DNA of 25,622 nt, from NCBI GenBank assembly GCA_937890045.1, contig CALBXV010000686.1, positions 1 through 25,622 on the forward strand, written 5' to 3'. Below the pieces are notes generated by a model. The model saw nothing but the letters and a program-made list of their open reading frames with translations, ran no database searches and was not told where the DNA came from. Shown in pieces: positions 1 to 6,082 of the stretch. Position 1 is the stretch's first letter. The number at the start of each line of letters is the position of its first letter. The DNA comes from an uncultured archaeon (lineage in GTDB: Archaea; Thermoproteota; Nitrososphaeria; Nitrososphaerales; CALBXV01). Position numbers and translations under genes: made by a program.

Positions 1-48
1 ATTGCTGATATGATTATGAGTAAAAATAATTTAGGAGTTAAAAAATGA
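1..48 (+). CDS. 3' end of an unknown upstream gene (partial)
   Basis: Frame 1 is open from the window edge and ends in TGA at 46-48, encoding only the last 15 residues (ends NNLGVKK). The TGA overlaps the next start codon as ATGA, the usual coupling arrangement in this genome, which supports it being the real C-terminus of an upstream gene. Nothing can be said about function. Confidence 0.55.
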   Translation: MADMIMSKNNLGVKK

Positions 49-233
49 TTGCTGAAGAACTTAAATCAGAACGAGAAAAAAGATTAATTAAAGATCACAA
101 GAAACGAATGTACAATATGAGATTTATGGGATTAGATTGGCAAGAGATACATCAAAAAAGGTGGGACGGTGATGATTGTTCAAACGATACTTGTGATTGT
201 GAAGAAATTTATAATAAAGAAAAAAATGTTTAA
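45..233 (+). CDS. small hypothetical phage protein, 62 aa
   Basis: The start codon overlaps the preceding stop (ATGA), and TAGGAG lies about 8 bases upstream (31-36), so the start is well supported. The product is highly charged: Lys/Arg/Glu-rich in its first 25 residues (ELKSEREKRLIKDHKKR), followed by an aromatic patch and a C-terminal Asp/Cys cluster (CSNDTCDCEE). Those three cysteines could bind a metal, but no known domain is recognised. It overlaps the next gene by 8 bases. It is probably one of the small early-region proteins typical of T4-like phages; function unknown. Confidence 0.6.
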   Translation: MIAEELKSEREKRLIKDHKKRMYNMRFMGLDWQEIHQKRWDGDDCSNDTCDCEEIYNKEKNV

Positions 234-414
234 GTGGTTAGTTAAAAAATGGTATAACCATAGTCCAATATGTAATTGTGGATGGGCTATGAAACCATTT
301 GAAAGTTGGACAGATAGATATCAATGGAAATGTATATGGAAAAACTGTGGTTGGGAAGCATTTGATAATGGTGATGGAAAATTACATTGGTTTCAAGGAA
401 AAAAATCAATATAA
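226..414 (+). CDS. small zinc-ribbon-like protein, 62 aa
   Basis: I place the start at ATG 226, inside the end of the previous gene. An upstream ATG at 169 would add 19 residues read through that gene in another frame, with no ribosome site. The product has two cysteine pairs, C16-x-C18-G-W and C36-x4-C41-G-W, each followed by Gly-Trp; this is the layout of a zinc ribbon with two knuckles. It is rich in Trp and Lys. No clear SD precedes it, so translation probably depends on coupling to the upstream gene. The role is unknown; small zinc-ribbon proteins in phages often bind nucleic acid or host polymerase, but nothing here shows that. Confidence 0.6.
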   Translation: MFKWLVKKWYNHSPICNCGWAMKPFESWTDRYQWKCIWKNCGWEAFDNGDGKLHWFQGKKSI

Positions 415-551
415 CGATCTTTTTAGACGTTTTCAGGGCAGTGCGCAATACTTACTTGTGAAGTATGATGATAATTAAATTTCGTATCCATAGAAGATGA
501 TGAAGCAATTATCATTATTGACAAATAACAATTAGAGAAAGAAGGACAGTT
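415..551 (+). other. non-coding gap with two inverted repeats
   Basis: This 137-bp gap has no convincing ORF. It holds a hairpin ATACTT(448-453)/AAGTAT(461-466) and a longer-range inverted repeat ATGATAATT(468-476)/AATTATCAT(507-515) with 9-base arms. It ends with AAGGAC, the ribosome site of the gene at 552. It could be a leader or processing element for the nuclease genes downstream, or a small RNA; neither can be decided by eye. Confidence 0.35.
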
Positions 552-2204
552 ATGGCAGATAAAAAAATAAAAGGTTATAGATTTTCACCAACTACATTAA
601 GGTCAGGAAAAGGTAAAAACTTTCTTTGGCTTGAATTCGAATTAAGTTGGTTCATCGAAAAAGTTCACAAAATTTATATTGATAGAGAGTTAATGCAGAG
701 AGTTTTTGCACCTTGGAAATCTTCAAGGATTGATAACTATTTTGCATCACTATTAGATGGTACAGGATTATTTAGTATTCGTATATTAGTGGAAGTTAAT
801 TCTATTATTATGGATATTGAAGATAGACTAACAGAGTTTACAAATCAAGATGATGAATACGAAAATTTAAAGTATACATTAGATTATATGGTATCATTGA
901 AGGAAGATGGTAAAGAATATATTTTGCTTGATGGTCAACATAGAATTAAAACTGAAAAGTCTTGGATGGCTCCCGAAAAAGGAGAAGTTGCTTATAAACC
1001 AACAAACAAGAAATTAAATGAAAAGTTTACTACGTTAACTGGAGAAAGTGTTAAGTTAACAGGTAAAGAATTTGTTAAGTATCCTTCTGAGGTTCAAGAA
1101 TTAATCAGAGAAATTAAAGTTCCTGTTGTAGTAATCCAATCAGCATCAGTTGAGCAGTTAATGTCAATTTATAAAGCAGTTAATAGTGGAAGTCCATTAA
1201 CAAAAATGGATTTGAGACTTGCAACATTTTCTATGGTTGCTGATTTTTTAAGGGATATGTCAAATATAGAAAAAAATCCATTTACAGTAAAGTATTTTAA
1301 ACGTGCATTTAAATCTGATTTTTTGAAGAAGAGAGATGATTTAAGAACTATACTTTTATCAGTACTTTTTGCATATCCAGATGTTTATAAACAATTTGAT
1401 GATAAAACTCTTGATAGTGCTTGTGAGTATGGTGCACCAATAAAGGCAAATACATTAAAGAAAGTTACCAAAGCTTGGGATGTACTTGCAGAGGGATTCT
1501 TAACTCACTATAGAGTAAAGGATACTTTTGCTGTTGTAAAGTTAGGTGGTATTAAGAACTTGAGTTTATTGATGCATACATTTACTTATCAACTTTTGGA
1601 AGGTAAGTTACCAATATTTAGCACAGAACTTAAAGGTGCTACACTTGATATTGGACGTAAGGATGCATACGTTGATCTTCTTGAAAAGATGATTATAGCA
1701 TTGGATGCAGCAGATAAATATTATTATTATGATGACAATCACCAGATTACAGTTGTTGAACATAAGAACGATGATGGAACTCCGAGATATGTAACAAACA
1801 TTGATCCTATTACTAAGGAAGAAACTGTTCATGAAAATGAACATGGATTTTGCAGACAAAAGATTGGAAGAAACGTTGGGAAGAATATTAATTCTCAATT
1901 AGGAAAAATGAATAACTATTTTTATGATGTATATGAAGAATGGTTAAGGGCTGGTGTACTTATAAAGAAATCTAAAAAGAGAAGTTTAACTGAAGCTGAA
2001 AAGTTACATAAGGCTTCTAAAGCAAATTGGGTTGATCAGTATACTGGAGATACTCTTATGACTTATGATGTTACTGATGGTGATAAAACTCATGCGGTGC
2101 ATGTTGGTGATAAATCATATTCAGAAGGCGGAGAAGAAATGGAAGTTGGTAATGCTAATATTAATAAAAAAATCGGAACAAAGAAAGTTAACATAGGTGT
2201 TTAA
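552..2204 (+). CDS. DGQHR/DUF262 (ParB-fold)-like protein with C-terminal HNH-like segment
   Basis: This 550-aa protein starts at ATG 552 with GAAGGA 6-11 bases upstream. It carries D127-G-Q-H-R131 in the context ILLDGQHRI. A segment around residues 195-225 (VPVVVIQ...IYKAVNSGSPLTKMDLR) matches the second half of DUF262/DGQHR domains, where a Phe/Tyr-x-x-hydrophobic-Asn-x-Gly-x-Pro-Leu stretch follows a strand. DUF262 proteins (GmrS/DndB-like superfamily) bind or cleave DNA using a ParB-like nucleotide-binding fold. The C-terminus (about 487-545) looks like an HNH/DUF1524-type finger: W-x-x-Q-Y-T-G, then D-G-D-K-T-H514-x-x-H517, a Gly-Gly, and N534-x-N536-x-N538-K-K. The usual leading Cys is Gln, so it may be a Cys-less HNH or be degenerate. 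The arrangement resembles the GmrSD DUF262+HNH order. It abuts a nuclease-like gene 1 base later. Domain assignment is from motif memory, so moderate confidence in function and high in the gene. Confidence 0.65.
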   Translation: MADKKIKGYRFSPTTLRSGKGKNFLWLEFELSWFIEKVHKIYIDRELMQRVFAPWKSSRIDNYFASLLDGTGLFSIRILVEVNSIIMDIEDRLTEFTNQDDEYENLKYTLDYMVSLKEDGKEYILLDGQHRIKTEKSWMAPEKGEVAYKPTNKKLNEKFTTLTGESVKLTGKEFVKYPSEVQELIREIKVPVVVIQSASVEQLMSIYKAVNSGSPLTKMDLRLATFSMVADFLRDMSNIEKNPFTVKYFKRAFKSDFLKKRDDLRTILLSVLFAYPDVYKQFDDKTLDSACEYGAPIKANTLKKVTKAWDVLAEGFLTHYRVKDTFAVVKLGGIKNLSLLMHTFTYQLLEGKLPIFSTELKGATLDIGRKDAYVDLLEKMIIALDAADKYYYYDDNHQITVVEHKNDDGTPRYVTNIDPITKEETVHENEHGFCRQKIGRNVGKNINSQLGKMNNYFYDVYEEWLRAGVLIKKSKKRSLTEAEKLHKASKANWVDQYTGDTLMTYDVTDGDKTHAVHVGDKSYSEGGEEMEVGNANINKKIGTKKVNIGV

Positions 2205-2205
2205 A

Positions 2206-2865
2206 ATGGCAGTGGAAGTTACAAAACCAAACGGTTATAAAAATAATGAGAAGATTATTTCCGAAGTGATGTCTGAGATTTATTCGGGTCAGGTAGACCG
2301 TGGAAATGAATTAGAGCTTCGTATTGTTGATAGATTAGCAGGATTAGTAGATGGATATAATGGATTTCAAGTGTATTGGGGTAAGAGACATGAAACTAAT
2401 AATAAAATAGGTTATTTCTTTTATCAGAATGGACGGGGGTTACCACCTAGAACTTATAAACAATTATTAATTGATGGTATTTTTCCTGATGTAGATATGG
2501 TAATTATTAATCAGACGCTTGATGTTGTTTGTGTTGTATCTTCAAAAGGTGCTTTCTCTGATAGTGGTGTTTATTCTTCTGCTTGGCATGCAGAACATTG
2601 GAACTTTCCTCTTTATATAGTAACTAAAGATGAAAAGGGTTTATTTGCTACAGGTAAGACTAAGTATATAACACTTCTTAGAGAATATGGTGTAAAGGTT
2701 TATATCAGTAATCATAAGGATTATGATAAACCAACAGAAAGCGGTAAGTGGGAAAAATATGAATGGTGTGATGTGGTGAATCCAGAACATGTATTACATG
2801 TAGATATTTATAACAGAATTCTAGAAACTAAATCAGATAACAAATTTTTCAATTGGCAGGAGTAA
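2206..2865 (+). CDS. PD-(D/E)XK-like (type II restriction-type) endonuclease candidate
   Basis: ATG 2206 (219 aa) is preferred because AGG at 2195-2197 sits about 8 bases upstream; an in-frame GTG at 2197 would add three residues. Motifs: E35/E37 in GNELELR, P94-D95-V-D97 in a strand (FPDVDMVII), then a second strand ending V-V-S112-S113-K114. This resembles the PD...(S)xK sites of type II restriction enzymes. A glutamate, E130, lies 16 residues after K114 in SSAWHAEHW, close to the K-x13-E swap known from the Cfr10I/Bse634I group. The gene starts 1 base after the DGQHR/HNH gene, so the two are surely co-translated. It may be a restriction-like nuclease for host-DNA breakdown or competitor exclusion, or a homing-type enzyme; no methyltransferase partner is visible here. 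Confidence 0.6.
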   Translation: MAVEVTKPNGYKNNEKIISEVMSEIYSGQVDRGNELELRIVDRLAGLVDGYNGFQVYWGKRHETNNKIGYFFYQNGRGLPPRTYKQLLIDGIFPDVDMVIINQTLDVVCVVSSKGAFSDSGVYSSAWHAEHWNFPLYIVTKDEKGLFATGKTKYITLLREYGVKVYISNHKDYDKPTESGKWEKYEWCDVVNPEHVLHVDIYNRILETKSDNKFFNWQE

Positions 2866-2870
2866 ATTAA

Positions 2871-3056
2871 ATGGATTGGACAATTAAATACCCAACTCAG
2901 AAACCTTATCTTGATGAACGATACAAAGTATCAACTGTTTTACAAGGTCTGAAAAGACTTGAAGATGAAACTTATGAAGATTATAAGGAAAGAATTAAAA
3001 TAGAAAGATCCTTATTAGATGATTATCTCAGAGGAGTACTTATACCAAATGAGTAA
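2871..3056 (+). CDS. small hypothetical protein, 61 aa
   Basis: CAGGAG lies about 9 bases before the ATG, and the start is 5 bases after the nuclease stop. The product is charged and mostly helical by appearance, with a middle of Glu/Lys/Asp/Arg (LKRLEDETYEDYKERIKIE) and no cysteine or membrane segment. Its last codons overlap the next small membrane gene. No family is recognised; it may be a small partner of the neighbouring nuclease genes or just an early-region filler gene. Confidence 0.6.
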   Translation: MDWTIKYPTQKPYLDERYKVSTVLQGLKRLEDETYEDYKERIKIERSLLDDYLRGVLIPNE

Positions 3057-3192
3057 AATTATTTGGGGAGTATGGCTACTATTATTAATAATATGGAATT
3101 TTGGAGTTCCAAACGCACTTCCATATGAAGATGTGCTTGTTTCAATCTGTATATCTTATTTAGCAAATTACATGGAGAATAAATATGTTTGA
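3049..3192 (+). CDS. tiny single-pass membrane protein, 47 aa
   Basis: This frame begins at ATG 3049 inside the end of the preceding gene and stops at TGA 3190-3192 inside the start of the next, so it fills an otherwise empty 128-bp gap exactly. GAGGAG at 3031-3036 is about 12 bases upstream, a little far. Residues about 4-20 (IIWGVWLLLLIIW) form one clear transmembrane segment with a short N-terminal MSK. The C-terminal half also has a hydrophobic patch (VLVSICISYLA). The tiling and the membrane segment support a real gene. It may be a T4 Imm- or r-type host-envelope modifier, but that is only a guess from size and topology. Confidence 0.5.
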   Translation: MSKIIWGVWLLLLIIWNFGVPNALPYEDVLVSICISYLANYMENKYV

Positions 3193-3628
3193 TAAAACAA
3201 TAGAACTTACTGGGGAATACCCTAGTGATTTTAAACCAACCGTACCAGTAAAAGAAGTACAAAAATATTTTGATGCTTTTGAATTTTATGACGCAAGAAT
3301 GATAGGTGGGGCTAAGTGGGAATATACAGAACAACATCCAGATGATTTAATTGTATTCAATGCTAATGTATTGATGCCAGGTTATGGTAAAGTATGGTAT
3401 GGTGATTTAAATCTTACAGAAGATTATAAAACATTGAAAAAAATTGCTGAATCTTTAAATACAGATTTATATGTGTTGTGGGAAATGGATGCAAGATTTG
3501 GTGAAGAAATGAAACCATTGAATGAGTTATTAGATAAAGCAGTATGGAATACTACTGAAGATAATCCAACTAAAGAATGGTATAAAAAGAAAATGAATAA
3601 GAAATATGACAAAGATACGACACAGTAG
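3185..3628 (+). CDS. hypothetical protein, 147 aa
   Basis: The ATG overlaps the end of the tiny membrane gene; GGAG at 3175-3178 is the likely ribosome site. The protein is acidic in the middle and aromatic-rich (YFDAFEFYDAR, KWEYTEQ, YVLWEMDARF), suggesting a compact alpha/beta globular protein, and it ends in a basic stretch (WYKKKMNKKYDK). No membrane segment, zinc motif or known catalytic signature is visible. It overlaps the following gene by 23 bases, consistent with a single polycistronic early transcript. Function unknown. Confidence 0.65.
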   Translation: MFDKTIELTGEYPSDFKPTVPVKEVQKYFDAFEFYDARMIGGAKWEYTEQHPDDLIVFNANVLMPGYGKVWYGDLNLTEDYKTLKKIAESLNTDLYVLWEMDARFGEEMKPLNELLDKAVWNTTEDNPTKEWYKKKMNKKYDKDTTQ

Positions 3629-3809
3629 ATTACCAATCACATTAGAAAGTTCAGATAGATTGACAAAGGATTTTTTAGAAGCTATAGAATTTAATATATC
3701 ATTAGGTTGGAATTTGTGGGTTGATGATAGTGGAAATTGGTTTCATCCACTTAACAATAATCCCAATCAATTAGAATTATTTGAAGATAAAATGAAAGGT
3801 AATAAATGA
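3606..3809 (+). CDS. small hypothetical protein, 67 aa
   Basis: Starts inside the previous gene and ends in an ATGA overlap with the next, so it is bracketed on both sides by coupled genes. The product has a Trp-rich centre (LGWNLWVDDSGNWFHPL), which reads like two or three beta strands, and a charged C-terminus (LFEDKMKGNK). No known family is recognised. The tiling and lack of any better frame are the main support. Confidence 0.6.
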   Translation: MTKIRHSRLPITLESSDRLTKDFLEAIEFNISLGWNLWVDDSGNWFHPLNNNPNQLELFEDKMKGNK

Positions 3810-4042
3810 GTAGTACAAAAGGTAGCAAAAAATGTTATAGTTGCGGTAAGATGGCTAGTAAACCATATACATTTACTGTAGTACCATCAACAGGTGTTTA
3901 TGGTAAACAAAAGGTTTATAGTAAAAGTGAAGCTAAGACTGATAGAGTTGACTTGAGAGGTAATAAAAGAGTTTTCATTTATAATTATTGTAATCAAGAA
4001 TGTCATGCGAATAACCCACCACAGGAAATATATAAAATATAA
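3806..4042 (+). CDS. small Cys-rich, probable zinc-finger protein, 78 aa
   Basis: The start overlaps the previous stop (ATGA) with GAAAGG upstream. Two cysteine clusters sit near the ends, C10-x2-C13 and C62-x3-C66-H67, a spacing compatible with one zinc site closing a small beta domain. The central part is basic and Thr/Ser/Val-rich (YGKQKVYSKSEAKTDRVDLRGNKR), consistent with nucleic-acid or protein binding. It is directly followed, without a gap, by the next gene. A role in modifying host transcription or translation is possible but not shown. Confidence 0.65.
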   Translation: MSSTKGSKKCYSCGKMASKPYTFTVVPSTGVYGKQKVYSKSEAKTDRVDLRGNKRVFIYNYCNQECHANNPPQEIYKI

Positions 4043-4492
4043 ATGGATAAAGCACTTATCTTAGATAGATTAGAAATGTTGGTTAGTTTATGCGAAAAAA
4101 CAGAACCAGACGTTCCTACAGAAAGGCATTTGTTTACTGAACATTCAATATCTGTACAAAGTATGATTAAGGATATAAGAGATTTAACTAGAGGTATAAC
4201 TGCTATAGATCCAGATAGTCAAAGAGATTTGTTAATTAATGTAATGAGAGATTCAAACAAAATATGGAGACTTAGAAATAAAGTTAAAAATGGTGAGTTT
4301 GATGATTTAGCAATATGTGAGTTGAATGAAACAATAGAAGATTATGTAGCTCAAGGTGCTATGATACAAGCTATTAAACATTATAGACAAGAAATGCATG
4401 ATCAATTTAAAGAAACAGTTACTTTACGAGAAGCAAAAGACTATGTTGATTCTATACATAATGATATGAAAAGAAGAGGTATGAGTAGATGA
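4043..4492 (+). CDS. hypothetical helical protein, 149 aa
   Basis: The ATG follows the previous TAA with no gap, so translation probably depends on the upstream ribosomes; no SD is evident. The sequence is almost wholly charged or hydrophobic in heptad-like spacing (LILDRLEMLVSLCEK, SMIKDIRDLTRGI, SNKIWRLRNKVKNG) and should be an alpha-helical bundle or coiled coil. It ends in a basic tail (IHNDMKRRGMSR). Its last codons overlap the start of the IMP-dehydrogenase-like gene by 4 bases (ATGA). No family is recognised. Confidence 0.65.
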   Translation: MDKALILDRLEMLVSLCEKTEPDVPTERHLFTEHSISVQSMIKDIRDLTRGITAIDPDSQRDLLINVMRDSNKIWRLRNKVKNGEFDDLAICELNETIEDYVAQGAMIQAIKHYRQEMHDQFKETVTLREAKDYVDSIHNDMKRRGMSR

Positions 4493-5640
4493 GAGAATAT
4501 CTTACATATGATGATGTAAATATTACACCGAAGTATTCTGAATTAGAATCTCGTGATGATGTAGACTTAACATCAAACCTTACCAAAAATATTAAATTAC
4601 AAATACCAATAGTGTCCTCACCAATGGATACAATTACGGAATATGAAATGGCATATGGAATGTGGAATCACGGTGGTATTGGTTTTATTCATAGGTTTAT
4701 GGAAATTGAAACACAGGCTAAAATGGTTTCCGATTTAACATCTGAAATTGAAAGTAATTGGGTGGGAAGTAAACATCTATATGAAAATTTAGATGAAGAG
4801 ATTGAGAAGACAAATAGTAAAGTTCAGATACGAATATTAGAGTCAATGAAAGAAACTAAAGCGTGGTTTGAAAATCCACCATTGGGTGCAGCAATAGGAG
4901 TTACAGGAGATTGGTTTGAGAGAGCGCAAGAATTAATAAATAATGGATGTAATGTTCTACTTATAGATGTAGCTCATGGTCATCATAAATTAGTAAAAAA
5001 TGCTTTGAGGAGATTAAAAAATGAGATTAGTAACACATTCGAAGTTGTCGCGGGAAGCGTCGCAACTTCAAAAGCAGCTAGACAAATTTGTGAATGGGGA
5101 GCAGACGGAGTACGAGTCGGAATCGGAAATGGAAGTCTCTGTGAAACCAGAATTAGGACTGGTGTCGGAGTTCCTTCTATTACTTCTATTTTGGATTGTG
5201 CTTCCCTTTGCGATAACTTTGGGGTGCCTGTTATTGCTGATGGTGGGATTCGTAATGTGGGCGATTCTTGCAAGTCTTTGGGTGCTGGAGCAGATTGTTT
5301 CATGTTGGGTAGTTTGTTATCAGGGACTAAAGAAACTCCTGGCGAAATAGAAAAAGTAGGTAAATGGCCTAATGAACAATTATACAAAAAGTATAGAGGA
5401 TCAGCATCGTTAGATTCTAAAAAATCTAGAGGTGAAAGTAAGAATGTTGAAGGGAATCATAAAATTATACCATACAAAGGAAAAGTCAAAAGAATATTAC
5501 ACGACATTACGGATGGAATTCGTAGCTCTTTCAGTTATGTTGGTGCTAATGATATTACTGAGTTTCATAGCAGGGTAGAATTTATAAAAGTTACTGATGC
5601 AGGTATAATTGAAGCTCAACCACATTTGATGAAAAATTAA
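4489..5640 (+). CDS. guaB: IMP dehydrogenase / GMP reductase family enzyme, CBS-less
   Basis: IMPDH oxidises IMP to XMP with NAD+, and GMP reductase reduces GMP to IMP with NADPH; both share a TIM barrel and a catalytic cysteine. Here the N-terminal LTYDDVNITPKYSE, the VSSPMDTIT loop, IDVAHGH, KVGIGPGS-like VGIGNGSLC218ETR, IADGGIRNVGD, MLGSLLSGTKETPGE, and the flap region IRSSFSYVGA place it firmly in the family. C218 is the expected nucleophile. At 383 aa it lacks the CBS pair of most IMPDHs (about 490 aa) and is slightly longer than GMP reductases (about 345 aa). TGVGVPSIT and the C-terminal AEFIK-like FIKVTDAGI resemble IMPDH, while SYVGA resembles GMPR, so the direction is unresolved. 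It would supply guanine nucleotides for phage replication. Codons in 5041-5340 are far more G+C-rich than the rest, coinciding with an overlapping ORF. Confidence 0.85.
   Translation: MREYLTYDDVNITPKYSELESRDDVDLTSNLTKNIKLQIPIVSSPMDTITEYEMAYGMWNHGGIGFIHRFMEIETQAKMVSDLTSEIESNWVGSKHLYENLDEEIEKTNSKVQIRILESMKETKAWFENPPLGAAIGVTGDWFERAQELINNGCNVLLIDVAHGHHKLVKNALRRLKNEISNTFEVVAGSVATSKAARQICEWGADGVRVGIGNGSLCETRIRTGVGVPSITSILDCASLCDNFGVPVIADGGIRNVGDSCKSLGAGADCFMLGSLLSGTKETPGEIEKVGKWPNEQLYKKYRGSASLDSKKSRGESKNVEGNHKIIPYKGKVKRILHDITDGIRSSFSYVGANDITEFHSRVEFIKVTDAGIIEAQPHLMKN
5021..5350 (+). CDS. candidate overlapping gene: 109-aa two-TM membrane protein inside the IMPDH gene
   Basis: The frame is +1 relative to the IMPDH gene. 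ATG 5021 has a near-perfect SD (GAGGAG at 5006-5011), about 9 bases upstream, as good as any in the window. The product has a hydrophilic, charged N-terminus (residues 1-47), an unbroken hydrophobic run at 51-89 long enough for two membrane helices (FLLLLLFWIVLPFAITLG and LLLLMVGFVMWAILASLW), and a basic C-terminus (GLKKLLAK). Hand counts of G+C give 138/300 in 5041-5340 but 18/60 at 4501-4560 and 37/120 at 5401-5520, so the compositional change follows the overlap closely. Topology resembles a holin or other inner-membrane phage protein. Caution: T-rich third codon positions in the host frame tend to give hydrophobic residues here, so chance is not excluded. Confidence 0.5.
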   Translation: MRLVTHSKLSREASQLQKQLDKFVNGEQTEYESESEMEVSVKPELGLVSEFLLLLLFWIVLPFAITLGCLLLLMVGFVMWAILASLWVLEQIVSCWVVCYQGLKKLLAK

Positions 5641-5680
5641 AAATAAATCTATTTATCCTTAAATTAGGAGATATTTATAT

Positions 5681-5836
5681 ATGTTAGATATAGATAACAT
5701 AATAAGTTTACTAAGAGATGCAATAGAAGAAGAAGATTGGAGAATAGTAGAGCAGGTATTGGAAATATTAAGTATAGAAATTGATAATCCATTAGATGCA
5801 TATTCAGAAGATGAAGAACAAGAAAACTTATGGTAA
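5681..5836 (+). CDS. small acidic protein, 51 aa
   Basis: ATG 5681 follows TTAGGAG (5664-5670) by 10 bases and the frame runs 51 codons to TAA 5834-5836, filling the gap between the IMPDH and cold-shock genes. The product is very acidic (IEEEDW, YSEDEEQEN) and mostly amphipathic helix (IISLLRDAI, IVEQVLEILSIEI). No cysteines or membrane segment. Acidic proteins this small in phages are often inhibitors or nucleic-acid mimics, but there is no direct evidence. Function unknown. Confidence 0.6.
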   Translation: MLDIDNIISLLRDAIEEEDWRIVEQVLEILSIEIDNPLDAYSEDEEQENLW

Positions 5837-5857
5837 CAAAAAGAAGGAAATAAGAAA

Positions 5858-6076
5858 ATGAATCAAGGCGTAGTAAAATGGTTCGATAATAAGAAAGGCT
5901 ATGGTTTCATAGCAGATTCTGAATCGGATACAGATAGTAAAGATTACTTTGTGCATTTTTCTGAAATTCAAACAGATGGCTTTAAGACCTTAGATGAAGG
6001 TCAAAAAGTTGAGTTTGAAATCGGAGAAGGCAAAAAGGGACTTGTCGCAATGAACGTTAAAACGACTGATAAGTAA
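5858..6076 (+). CDS. cold-shock domain protein (CspA family)
   Basis: This 72-aa protein is a single cold-shock OB-fold domain that binds single-stranded RNA/DNA. It starts [17 protein letters not shown], with RNP1 KGYGFI (13-18) and RNP2 YFVHF (30-34), and the family's G-x-V-x-F-E-I/L pattern ([17 protein letters not shown]) near the end. The length matches bacterial Csp proteins (about 66-75 aa), with a short insertion SESDTDSK between the RNP motifs. AAGGAA lies about 10 bases upstream of the ATG. The gene ends 6 bases before the tmRNA, so the two are likely on one transcript. It may act as an RNA chaperone or antiterminator during infection. Confidence 0.95.
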   Translation: MNQGVVKWFDNKKGYGFIADSESDTDSKDYFVHFSEIQTDGFKTLDEGQKVEFEIGEGKKGLVAMNVKTTDK

Positions 6077-6082
6077 CAGTAT

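Noticed and set aside
518..523. TTGACA as a -35 box
   Set aside because: No TATAAT-like hexamer 16-18 bases downstream; that spacing falls on the ribosome site of the gene at 552.
4028..4045. TATAAATG near 4036 and TATAAATG at about 9295 as late promoters
   Set aside because: Both lie at coupled gene junctions or inside coding sequence, differ from TATAAATA at the last base, and are expected by chance in AT-rich DNA.
4983..5387. A 134-codon minus-strand open frame across the IMPDH gene
   Set aside because: No ribosome site and no sensible product; its openness follows from the raised G+C in the same stretch, which the + strand overlap explains better.
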